NCBI GenBank assembly: GCA_944350445.1
Contig: CALVOW010000012.1
Coordinates: 1 to 38,804, forward strand
Source: an uncultured Bacilli bacterium
Lineage (GTDB): Bacteria > Bacillota_I > Bacilli_A > RF39 > UBA660
Length of the DNA stretch: 38,804 nt
Reading direction: 5' to 3'
This document shows positions 25,096 to 32,558 of the stretch, in pieces (position 1 is the stretch's first letter; every line of letters begins with the position of its first letter). Below the pieces are notes generated by a model, which was not told where the DNA came from, searched no databases, and saw nothing but the letters and a program-made list of their open reading frames with translations. The translations under genes were made by a program, and so were the position numbers.

Positions 25096-26669
25096 CTGTG
25101 TTACAACACCCTAGTTATTATAGAGTAGGATTATATATAAGATTATCTGAATCAGATTCTGATAAAAGTTATGAATCAGAAAGTGAAAGTATTATTAATC
25201 AAAGAAATTTATTAATGAGCTTTGTAAAACAAAATGAATTTACTTTTGTTGATGAATATATTGATGATGGATTTACCGGTACTAATTTTGATAGACCTGG
25301 ATTTAAAAGATTAATTGATGATATAGAAAAAGGTAGAATTAATTGTGTTATAACTAAAGATTTATCTAGATTAGGTAGAAATTATGTAACATGTGGATAT
25401 TATGTAGATGAATACTTTCTTTTAAAGAAAGTTAGATATATCGCTGTATTAGATCAGGTTGATACTTTTTTAAATAATGTTGGTAATGAAATGATACCTT
25501 TTAAATCAGTATTTAATGATATGACTAGTAGAGATAATTCTAAAAAAATTCGTTCTATTTTAAGAAATAAAAAAGAAATTGGAAAATTTATTGGAAGCGA
25601 ACCTAGTTTTGGATATATGAGAGATCCAGAAGATAAAGGACATTTATTACCTAATTCAGAAACTGCATATATTGTGAAAAAAATATTTGAAATGGCAAAT
25701 GATGGAACAAGTGTAAGTGATATAGCAAGTTATCTTAATGATTGTAAATATCCTACACCAAGCCTATATAAGAAAAAAGAAGGTTCTAAACAAAAGGTTA
25801 ATCCGATATGGACTATTTCATCAGTAAAAAAAATATTAAAAAATCAGATGTATACTGGAGATATGGTCCAAAATGTTCAAACTAAATTATCATACAAATC
25901 ACCTAAAAAAGTAACGCTTAATAAAGAAGCATGGATAATTGTACCTAATACTCATGAACCTTTAGTTAGTAAAGAAGTGTTTTTTAAAGTACAAAATAAT
26001 GTTAAAAGAAAACCTAAGACACAATCTAATAGAGAAAAAAGATTATTTGAAAATCTTATTTACTGCAAAGAATGTGGAAACACTTTAACAGTTACTTACC
26101 GAAAGAAACAAGATTATTGGACTGTTAATTGTAATAGGTATTCGAGAGATCCAAGAAGACATTTATGTTATCCACATTTTATACCATATGATAAGTTAGA
26201 AGAAGCATTACTAGATACAATAAAAAATACTTGTAAAAAATATTTAGATAAGTTAGATGTTAAGTCATTAGCAAAATTAGTTAATGATAAAAATAATAAA
26301 AAAGAAAGTAATGGGGAGGAAATTAATTATCTAAATAAAAGGATTAAAGAATGTAATTCTAAAATTGATATGTTATATGATGATAAATTTAAAGGTAATA
26401 TTTCAGAAGATACCTATAAAAGATTATCTAGAGAAACAGAAATATTATTAAATCAATCTAAAGCAAGATTGGAAGAATTACAAAGTATAGATAAAAAGAA
26501 AATTGATTCTGCTAAAGAAATTAAAAAATATGAAGAAAAAATTAAAGAATTAATTAATCTTGATAAACTAAGTAGAGAATTATTACAATCCATCATTGAT
26601 AAAATAATTATAGATAAAGATAGAAATATTGAAATCTTTTATAAATTCAGTTTGTTAAATAATATTTGA
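25086..26669 (+). CDS. Large serine recombinase (TnpX/TndX type)
   Basis: A 527-residue site-specific recombinase. The N-terminal resolvase domain has GLYIRLSESD with the nucleophile Ser21, 'YIDDGFTGTNFDRPGFKRL' and the Arg-rich 'KDLSRLGRNY'. A Recombinase domain follows ('GYMRDPEDKGHLLPNSETA', 'WTISSVKKILKNQMYTGD'). A zinc ribbon lies at about 325-360 (CKECGNTL ... C). A coiled coil covers about 395-490. This is the layout of TnpX/TndX, which excise and insert circular intermediates using a short core. It is the only recombinase in the window, so it is the likely agent of insertion at 17053 and 30045. The start is GTG with AGGAG, inside a possible hairpin. Confidence 0.95.
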   Translation: MYNTVLQHPSYYRVGLYIRLSESDSDKSYESESESIINQRNLLMSFVKQNEFTFVDEYIDDGFTGTNFDRPGFKRLIDDIEKGRINCVITKDLSRLGRNYVTCGYYVDEYFLLKKVRYIAVLDQVDTFLNNVGNEMIPFKSVFNDMTSRDNSKKIRSILRNKKEIGKFIGSEPSFGYMRDPEDKGHLLPNSETAYIVKKIFEMANDGTSVSDIASYLNDCKYPTPSLYKKKEGSKQKVNPIWTISSVKKILKNQMYTGDMVQNVQTKLSYKSPKKVTLNKEAWIIVPNTHEPLVSKEVFFKVQNNVKRKPKTQSNREKRLFENLIYCKECGNTLTVTYRKKQDYWTVNCNRYSRDPRRHLCYPHFIPYDKLEEALLDTIKNTCKKYLDKLDVKSLAKLVNDKNNKKESNGEEINYLNKRIKECNSKIDMLYDDKFKGNISEDTYKRLSRETEILLNQSKARLEELQSIDKKKIDSAKEIKKYEEKIKELINLDKLSRELLQSIIDKIIIDKDRNIEIFYKFSLLNNI

Positions 26670-26675
26670 TTCATA

Positions 26676-27050
26676 GAAGTTAGTTCTATACTAACTTCAT
26701 ACATTTAAAGGCAAGATAATAAAAATAATAAAGTTTAGTTGCTTATTAGCTTTGTGGTAGAATGGCACAAAGTTAGTGATATAAAAATTCAATTAAATAT
26801 TTTTAGTAAATTTTAAAAAGTTTCCACCGACTTGGTGGAAAGTTTATAGTAAATATTAACTTGTGACCATGTCGGGTACAAGTAATATTTTAAAAAAATA
26901 ATAACTTAAATCTAATTTGATACGAAAATATAAAATTAAATTTTTTGATGTATCTATTATAAAACTTATGCACACAATGTGCATAAGTAAAAATATTAAC
27001 TTCCCGACAGGCTGTCGAGAAGTAGTTGATTTAATGACATGTACCAAGTT
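26676..27050 (+). other. Cluster of six stem-loops after the recombinase (structured RNA or DNA site)
   Basis: No gene is seen from 26670 to 27133. Instead there are successive inverted repeats: GAAGTTAGT/ACTAACTTC (26676-26698, perfect); TAGCTTTGTG/CACAAAGTTA (about 26747-26775, one wobble); TTTCCACC/GGTGGAAA (26821-26841, perfect); AAATATT-A-ACTTGT with ACAAGTAATATTT (about 26851-26889, one bulge); ACTTATGCAC/GTGCATAAGT (26964-26988, perfect); ACTTC-C-CGACA with TGTCG-A-GAAGT (26999-27023). In addition AACTTG..CCATGTC (26858-26873) can pair with GACATGTACCAAGTT (about 27036-27050) and enclose two of them. None has a clear T-run except possibly the first, so simple terminators do not explain the set. 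Candidates are a regulatory RNA or a replication or transfer origin. Confidence 0.55.
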
Positions 27051-27095
27051 GAAGTAATAATTAGTTCTATTATAAATAATTAAATTAAAAATCAG

Positions 27096-27104
27096 TGATA
27101 TAAT
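27096..27104 (+). promoter_or_regulatory. Extended -10 promoter
   Basis: TGATATAAT, an extended -10 without a good -35, 29 bp before the ATG at 27134. It has the same sequence as the -10 at 17961-17969. Confidence 0.5.
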
Positions 27105-27133
27105 AGTAATTATCAATTTTAGGTGGTGATAAT

Positions 27134-27976
27134 ATGCAAATAAATATTAAAACTATTAATAGAGCTATTAATCGAAAATTTCATAGGCCATTGAAAGATG
27201 GTTGTATTTATAATATTTCAAAATTAGATAATGAAAAAAGAGCAAAACATAACGAAACAATCAGCTTATTAAAACAAGCTCACGAAACATTAATAAATGT
27301 TGAATATAATCTAAATATATATAATTTAGTTGATGCTAATACTTTGTTGAGATCTTCATTTGAATATATAATGATGGCAATGATGATTCAATTTGATGAG
27401 AATGTTTATAATGAATTCACAACACTTGGGATTGAACGTGATAAAACTAGAGTTTGTGAAATAATTGATAAATTTAGAACACACATGAATGAAATTTCTG
27501 AAACAGCTTTTAAAGATATAAATCGGAAAGAAAAACTATCTATGTTAACAGAATTATATGATAAATTATGTAATTTTACACATAGTACTTTAATAGTAAG
27601 TACTATGATAGAAATTAACAGTAAAAAAGAAAAAGAAATATTTCAATTACTAATGTATCAAAATTATTATTTTTTAAAAATGCTTTTATTTCTATGTTTG
27701 AAATATTTTACGAATGATAATAAACATTATTTAGAATTAAGAAATGTCGGCTTTACTTATTTATTTTTAATGTTTATTATTAATAATAAAATAAAAGATT
27801 ATAAGTTAGATTTATCAAAGTATAATGAATTATTATATTTTGATAAAAATACTAAATATTTCGAAAATGATAAAAAAAGTATGGAAAAACTTAGTTTTGA
27901 ATTAAATGAACTAAAAATAGCTATAGAAGAAAATAGAGATAGTTTTATAAAAGAGTTATTAGAATTTTTAAAATAA
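27134..27976 (+). CDS. Helical protein of unknown function
   Basis: A 280-residue, all-helical looking protein with no signal peptide. A middle segment (about 72-90, LLRSSFEYIMMAMMIQF) and 'YDKLCNFTHSTLIVST' (about 145-160) resemble the 'arm and H-S/T-x-L' pattern of HEPN-like or DUF5677-like proteins, but I cannot assign it. Aromatic, hydrophobic helices near 175-190 and 205-222 could be buried or membrane-associated. It has its own extended -10 promoter and AGGTGG ribosome site. Its place between Gabija/recombinase and the Fic module makes an unrecognised defence role possible. Confidence 0.6.
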   Translation: MQINIKTINRAINRKFHRPLKDGCIYNISKLDNEKRAKHNETISLLKQAHETLINVEYNLNIYNLVDANTLLRSSFEYIMMAMMIQFDENVYNEFTTLGIERDKTRVCEIIDKFRTHMNEISETAFKDINRKEKLSMLTELYDKLCNFTHSTLIVSTMIEINSKKEKEIFQLLMYQNYYFLKMLLFLCLKYFTNDNKHYLELRNVGFTYLFLMFIINNKIKDYKLDLSKYNELLYFDKNTKYFENDKKSMEKLSFELNELKIAIEENRDSFIKELLEFLK

Positions 27977-28027
27977 ATTTATTATGGGTTAGTTTTATAT
28001 AATAGTTTAAATAATTAAGTAAGTTAG

Positions 28028-28056
28028 TTGACATAAACTACCGTTTTCGGTATAAT
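28028..28056 (+). promoter_or_regulatory. Consensus promoter with built-in operator of the Fic module
   Basis: TTGACA at 28028-28033, a 17-bp spacer and TATAAT at 28051-28056. An inverted repeat TACCG-tttt-CGGTA (28039-28052) lies in the spacer and touches the -10. A protein bound there would block the promoter. The Fic protein's own HTH domain is the obvious candidate repressor (inference). Confidence 0.8.
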
Positions 28057-28075
28057 TATAACAGAGGTGAAAATT

Positions 28076-29002
28076 ATGGAGTTTATGACTACAAAAGAAG
28101 CTGTTGAAAAATGGAATATTAGCGAAAGAAGAATTAGACAATTATTACAAGATGGTAGAATTGAAGGTGCTGTTAAAGTAGGTAATAGTTGGAATATTCC
28201 AATCGATGCTGATAAACCTGTTGATAAAAGAATAATTAAACCAGATGATAATAAATTTAAATTTGATTTAGATGATAATTATTTTGATGAAGTAGATAGC
28301 TTAAAAAAAGAATTAGATAGTAAAAGACCAATACCAAAAGAAACTTTGAAATCTTTAAAAGAGTCTATTAATTTAGAGTGGACTTATAATAGTAATGGAA
28401 TTGAAGGAAATACTTTAACATTAAGAGAGACACAAGTTGTTTTAGAAGGTATTACTGTAGGTGGCAAGTCTATTAAGGAACATTTAGAAGCAATTAATCA
28501 TGAGAAAGCTATTTTATATTTGGATGATTTAGTAAAAGATAAAAATCCAATAACTGAATGGAATATAAAAAATATTCATCAGTTAATTTTAAAAGATATA
28601 GATAATGAAAATGCTGGAAGATATAGAAAAGAAAATGTAACTATAAAAGGAGCAACTCATATTCCACCAGATTATTTAAAACTGCCTGAATTAATGGAAA
28701 AATTAATACTTAATTACAATACTTGGAACGAATATCATCCAATAATTAAAGCTGCATTATTGCATGGAGAATTGGTTAAAATACATCCATTTGTTGATGG
28801 TAATGGAAGAACATCAAGATTACTTATGAATTTAGATTTAATGAATAGTGGATATAATCCTGTAATTATAAAGAAAGAATCAAGATTAAAATATTATGAA
28901 GCATTAGATAAGGCACATACTACTGGAGATTATACTGATTTTGTTAAATTGGTTACTAAGTTAGAAGTAGAGATGCTGAAGAAATATTTAGAATTGTTGT
29001 AG
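28076..29002 (+). CDS. Fic-family AMPylase with N-terminal helix-turn-helix
   Basis: A 308-residue protein. Residues 1-55 form a MerR/excisionase-like DNA-binding domain ('TTKEAVEKWNISERRIRQLLQDG'). A Fic domain follows, with the catalytic loop HPFVDGNGRTSR at 237-248. Fic enzymes transfer AMP or similar groups to a target protein's hydroxyl. The inhibitory helix motif S106-x3-E110-G111 lies N-terminal to the Fic core, so this is a self-inhibited class II Fic protein. No separate antitoxin gene is seen. The ATG at 28076 has GAGGTG at a good distance. The DNA-binding part and the operator in its promoter suggest autoregulation. Its target is unknown. Confidence 0.9.
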   Translation: MEFMTTKEAVEKWNISERRIRQLLQDGRIEGAVKVGNSWNIPIDADKPVDKRIIKPDDNKFKFDLDDNYFDEVDSLKKELDSKRPIPKETLKSLKESINLEWTYNSNGIEGNTLTLRETQVVLEGITVGGKSIKEHLEAINHEKAILYLDDLVKDKNPITEWNIKNIHQLILKDIDNENAGRYRKENVTIKGATHIPPDYLKLPELMEKLILNYNTWNEYHPIIKAALLHGELVKIHPFVDGNGRTSRLLMNLDLMNSGYNPVIIKKESRLKYYEALDKAHTTGDYTDFVKLVTKLEVEMLKKYLELL

Positions 29003-29010
29003 GTAATTAA

Positions 29011-30012
29011 ATGAAAGAAAAAATAAAAATCAAAGTATTAAATATTGTAAGTGCAATTAAAATGTTTTCTATTAAATGTATTGAAAAAGTAAAAAATGTT
29101 TTATTTAAAATATGGAAAATAATAAAAAGAATTATAGCGTTTTCAATGAAGTATGTTGCATTACCAAGTTTATTTTTAATAATTTTTCTAATATTACCAA
29201 TGTTATTTGAAAAAATTATAACTATTTTAATTGAAAATAAAATTATGACTGATAATATTGAATCTGGTTATCTAGATTTTTATGCAACTATTTTATCTGG
29301 ACTATTTACTTTAGTTGGTGTTGCTTTAACAATAAAATATGAAAGCAATCAAAAAAAGGCAGATGAAACAATAACTTATAAACCAATATTAGCCGTAGAT
29401 GGTATAAATAAAAATATTAATTGTATGACAAGAGAAGTGGGATTAGGAATTGGGTATAGTTCTTTAAATTCTGATCCTGATAGTGAAAGAAAATGCGAAG
29501 AATTTTTTGAACAGCAAAAAAGTCATAATCTAAAATATCGTTTATATATAAAAAATAAAGGTCGAGGAGAAACATTCAATGCTGTTATAGATGATTTTAA
29601 AGTAGTTGCTGCCAACTGGGATAAGGAAACTAATATACATTCTAATATAGGAGGAAATCAATATATAGGTGAAGTTTTAAAAGATGAATATATAGGCATA
29701 GATGTAAATTTGCCAAATTATTTGTTCATGCCAGAAAATATGGAAGACGTTTTATGGTATGAATTAAGAACAGATATATTAATTTCCTATAGCGATATGT
29801 TTAATAGAATTAGATATCAGTATTGTATTCACACCATTTATGAAGTTATAGTTGAAGAATTTGTTGAATCTCAACCATATTTTTATAAACAAGGATTTAA
29901 ATATGCAAAAGTTGGTTATAAAATTTTAGATATAATGCCAGAAATGAGGATTTATTCTAAAAAGAAAAAAAAGTTTATTCATGAATATGAATATGTTACA
30001 GAAAAATTATAA
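29011..30012 (+). CDS. Unknown membrane protein next to Fic
   Basis: A 333-residue protein. After a basic N terminus come two membrane helices near 50-72 and 93-110 (SLFLIIFLILPMLF and ILSGLFTLVGVALTI). A soluble domain of about 220 residues follows, with 'ILAVDGINKNI' and 'YRLYIKNKGRGETFNAVI', which looks like a beta-rich fold. It begins 8 bases after the Fic stop and shares its operon. I do not recognise the family. It may be an effector or a sensor of the Fic module. It is the last gene before the right end, 33 bp from the crossover. Confidence 0.65.
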   Translation: MKEKIKIKVLNIVSAIKMFSIKCIEKVKNVLFKIWKIIKRIIAFSMKYVALPSLFLIIFLILPMLFEKIITILIENKIMTDNIESGYLDFYATILSGLFTLVGVALTIKYESNQKKADETITYKPILAVDGINKNINCMTREVGLGIGYSSLNSDPDSERKCEEFFEQQKSHNLKYRLYIKNKGRGETFNAVIDDFKVVAANWDKETNIHSNIGGNQYIGEVLKDEYIGIDVNLPNYLFMPENMEDVLWYELRTDILISYSDMFNRIRYQYCIHTIYEVIVEEFVESQPYFYKQGFKYAKVGYKILDIMPEMRIYSKKKKKFIHEYEYVTEKL

Positions 30013-30024
30013 AAATAAAATAAA

Positions 30025-30056
30025 TTACACTTTGACCATCACGAGGTGGTGAAGGT
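30025..30056 (+). other. attR: right junction of the intervening element
   Basis: The arm TTACACTTTGACC (30025-30037) is the exact reverse complement of the left arm at 17062-17074. The core GAGGTGGTGAAGGT (30043-30056) matches the left core except C/T. By symmetry the exchange is at GG 30045-30046. To the right, host amidase coding sequence resumes. An in-frame TGA at 30033-30035 lies in the element end. Confidence 0.85.
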
Positions 30057-31331
30057 GCGGAAATAATTTATCCACTTAGATCATCATCAACACTTCCGTC
30101 CATGATTTTAGATGCAATTGGTGAAAAAGGGCAAATAAAAAGAAAATACTACCAAAGAGTACTTCCAGAAGATCCTACTAAGGATTACTATTATATCATG
30201 CGAGAAACACCAGATACAACATCACTTTTAATCGAATATGGATTTATTGATAATGCCAATGATCGAAAAAAACTTCAAAATAATTTATTAGATTATGTAG
30301 AAGGCGTAGTCGAAGCCGTCGCTAATTATATAGGAGTTGAATATACAGAACCTGGGCAAACTCAACCAGGTAATAATCTTTATACAGTAAAAAAAGGTGA
30401 TACTTTATATTCAATTGCTAATCGTTTTAATACTACTGTCCAAGTCTTAAAAAGCTTAAATAATTTAACAAGTGATACCTTAACAATCGGTCAAACTTTA
30501 AAAATTCCAACCGGTGAAGAAAATACCCAAACAACTTATAATGTTAAATCCGGTGATACTCTATATTCAATTGCTAATCGTTTTAATACTACTGTCCAAG
30601 CTTTAAAAACCTTAAACAATTTGACAAGCAATACCTTAACAATCGGTCAAATCTTAAAAATCCCGACCACGGATAATAATCTTCCAGAGGAAAGTACTGA
30701 TGAATATACTGTTCAATCAGGAGATAGTTTATATTCAATAGCTCAAAAATTTAATACAACCGTTAATGACTTAATTGAATACAATCAATTAGCAACAACA
30801 ATTATACAGCCGGGCCAAGTTTTAAAAATTCCTAAGGTAACTTCAACAAATATTGTCTATACGGTAAAAAAAGGCGATACCCTATATTCAATTGCCAATA
30901 ATTATGGAGTAAGCGTTGATGCCATAAAAAAATTAAATAATTTAACTAGCAACACTTTATCAATTGGTCAACAACTATATATTCCTAAGGACTCAGTTGT
31001 AGAAGAAACTGATTTTGTTGTTTATGAAGTGAAGCCAGGTGATACTTTATATAGCATTGCCAAAAAGTATAATACAACCCCAGAAGCTATTAAAAATTAT
31101 AACAATTTAACTAGTAATCTTTTAACAATTAATCAAGTCTTACAAATTCCAGTTGAAGGGGTATCTACTGAAAATGTTATTTATACAGTAAAAAAAGGTG
31201 ATAGTTTATATCAAATTGCTAATAATTTTGGAGTAAGTGTTGCTGAAATAATGAATTTAAATAATTTAACTTCAACATTATTATCAGTTGGTCAAACTTT
31301 ACTAATTCCAACTCGTATATTAGATTATTGA
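30046..31331 (+). CDS. Amidase 3' part with six LysM repeats (interrupted gene)
   Basis: This is the second half of the amidase begun at 16792. Joined after GGT the frame continues AEIIYPLRSSSTL and includes 'LLIEYGFIDN' with the catalytic Glu, residue 151 of the rejoined protein. Six LysM modules of about 45 residues follow, from about residue 199 to the end. All have the 'GDxLYxIAxxxxxxxxxxxxxNxL' core, which binds peptidoglycan or chitin-like glycans. As it stands it has no promoter, ribosome site or amidase start. The first ATG at 30102 has no Shine-Dalgarno, so an isolated 409-residue product is unlikely. The 424 host codons from 30057 are fully open, with no decay. Confidence 0.88.
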
Positions 31332-31366
31332 AAAAAATAAATAATTAAATTTATATACATTTAATT

Positions 31367-31411
31367 AAAAAGCACTTAATTAGATAAAATAAATATCTAA
31401 AAGTGCTTTTT
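31367..31411 (+). terminator. Bidirectional terminator between convergent genes
   Basis: AAAAAGCACTT (31367-31377) pairs with AAGTGCTTTTT (31401-31411), with an inner TTAGAT/ATCTAA stem. It has a T-run on the plus strand and an A-run upstream (T-run on the minus strand). It serves the amidase and the collagen-like gene. Confidence 0.85.
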
Positions 31412-31445
31412 ATTATTAATTATAAAGTTAATATTTTATTTATTT

Positions 31446-32333
31446 TCAAGCGATTCTTAGAGACACATCATCTAAATCTAATGATTGTTCGCCATTTGCT
31501 GTTACTTCAAATTTTACTGTAATTCCTGTTGCATTTAATGGAGCTTGTGAAGTTATTAATTGATAGAAAGTAAAATTTCTATTTGATGCTGATATATCTT
31601 GTTGTCTAACTGTAATACTTCCCCCATTAACTGAACCAGTAGGTGTTTCAAATATTACTTTAGCATTAAGTCCAACTTGGCTTCCCTCACCACGTGCAAA
31701 GAAAGATAGAATGTAGTAGCAATTGCTATTTGTAATTGCAACCGTTTGTTGAATTGTTGATTTATCGTTTATGCTTACTGAATGATTTCCTGAGTGGACT
31801 CTTCCCTGAGCGTTTATTGATGATACGCCATTAGGATTAACAAAGATCCAGTTAGTTGGTTTATTATTTGAAACATTTTCCATACCACCATTTATAAGTA
31901 GTTCACCAGTAGAACGACATTGGCATTCGCATCTTCCTGTAGGGCCAGTAGGACCGGTAGGACCAGTAGGACCGGTAGGACCGATTTCTCCATCTTGTCC
32001 GTCAGTACCATCTTGACCATCAAATCCTCTTGGAATAACAAAATCTAATATGTGATTTGGACCCACAGTTGTGTCTGTTACCATTGCATTAGTTCCGGCA
32101 TCACCAGTAGTTGTATTTCCTACTGAAAGAGTTTCAGCTGTTCCAGTGTCACCAGCAGGACCAGTAGGACCGGTAGGACCGGTAAGACCAGTAGGGCCGG
32201 TAGGACCAGTAGGACCAACAATTCCCGTAGGTCCAGTAGGTAAGAAAGCAAACACTACTTTTGGACAACACTTATCATGCTTAAATTTATTATCATGATT
32301 ATTACAACCTTCAAAATTATTTTCCATATTCAT
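31446..32333 (-). CDS. Collagen-like exosporium/spore-surface type glycoprotein
   Basis: A 295-residue protein. The N terminus is Cys/His-rich ([20 protein letters not shown]), then FLPTGPTG starts a collagen region of about 30 residues of Gly-Pro-Thr triplets. A short beta segment ending 'LDFVIPRG' and a second block of GPT triplets (about 120-145) follow. After CECQC, a C-terminal beta-sandwich domain of about 150 residues begins [18 protein letters not shown] and looks like a carbohydrate-binding jelly roll. This layout matches BclA-like spore-surface proteins: leader, GPT collagen stalk, compact C-terminal tip. AGGAGG precedes the ATG. It is convergent with the amidase. No export signal is seen, as usual for spore-coat proteins made in the mother cell. 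Confidence 0.8.
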   Translation of the reverse strand: MNMENNFEGCNNHDNKFKHDKCCPKVVFAFLPTGPTGIVGPTGPTGPTGLTGPTGPTGPAGDTGTAETLSVGNTTTGDAGTNAMVTDTTVGPNHILDFVIPRGFDGQDGTDGQDGEIGPTGPTGPTGPTGPTGRCECQCRSTGELLINGGMENVSNNKPTNWIFVNPNGVSSINAQGRVHSGNHSVSINDKSTIQQTVAITNSNCYYILSFFARGEGSQVGLNAKVIFETPTGSVNGGSITVRQQDISASNRNFTFYQLITSQAPLNATGITVKFEVTANGEQSLDLDDVSLRIA

Positions 32334-32558
32334 TTATACCTCCTATAATATTCTATAAAACTTCTATTATTTTAATAATTATAATAAACCAGTTAAATAT
32401 AAAATAATTTTTTTATAAAAAATATGCTATAATATATTTCAAAAAAATAATTATTTAACAATATTTCAAAAAATGCTACCAAAAGTTTACAAAAAGACAC
32501 CAATTGTAGGTAGTGCAACCAATAGTTTTTAACGTATAATCTTGGTGGAGGTGAAAAA

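Larger units (their letters stand above)
17054..30045 (+). mobile_element. 12,992-bp serine-recombinase element inside an amidase gene, carrying defence genes
   Basis: The ends are set by the shared core and by terminal 13-bp inverted repeats. Contents in order: TnpV, a small unknown gene, an EcoRI-type methyltransferase, DUF262-HNH, Gabija A and B, an HTH protein, large serine recombinase, stem-loop cluster, unknown helical protein, Fic protein and membrane protein. All are on the plus strand. There is no relaxase, capsid, portal or terminase, so it is neither a self-transmissible conjugative element nor an evident phage. TnpV plus a TnpX/TndX-type recombinase links it to the Tn4451 family. 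Excision between the two cores restores the amidase frame exactly. It resembles sporulation-gene intervening elements (skin, SPbeta) in position and enzyme class. Confidence 0.88.

Noticed and set aside
26747-26800. tRNA-like D-arm (TAGCTTTGTGGTAGAATGGC)
   Set aside because: No anticodon arm, T-arm GGTTCGAAT or acceptor stem follows. It is better explained as one of the stem-loops in the cluster.
17054-30045. Prophage
   Set aside because: No terminase, portal, capsid, tail, holin or phage repressor set is present. Only a recombinase and an HTH protein could be phage-derived.
30102-31331. Independent LysM protein starting at the ATG at 30102
   Set aside because: No ribosome site or promoter precedes this ATG. 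The frame extends upstream into the amidase catalytic region and matches the 5' half at the shared core, so it is the second half of one gene.
32071-32298. Plus-strand open frame rich in Gly-Pro-Val
   Set aside because: It is the antisense shadow of the GPT collagen repeats of the minus-strand gene.
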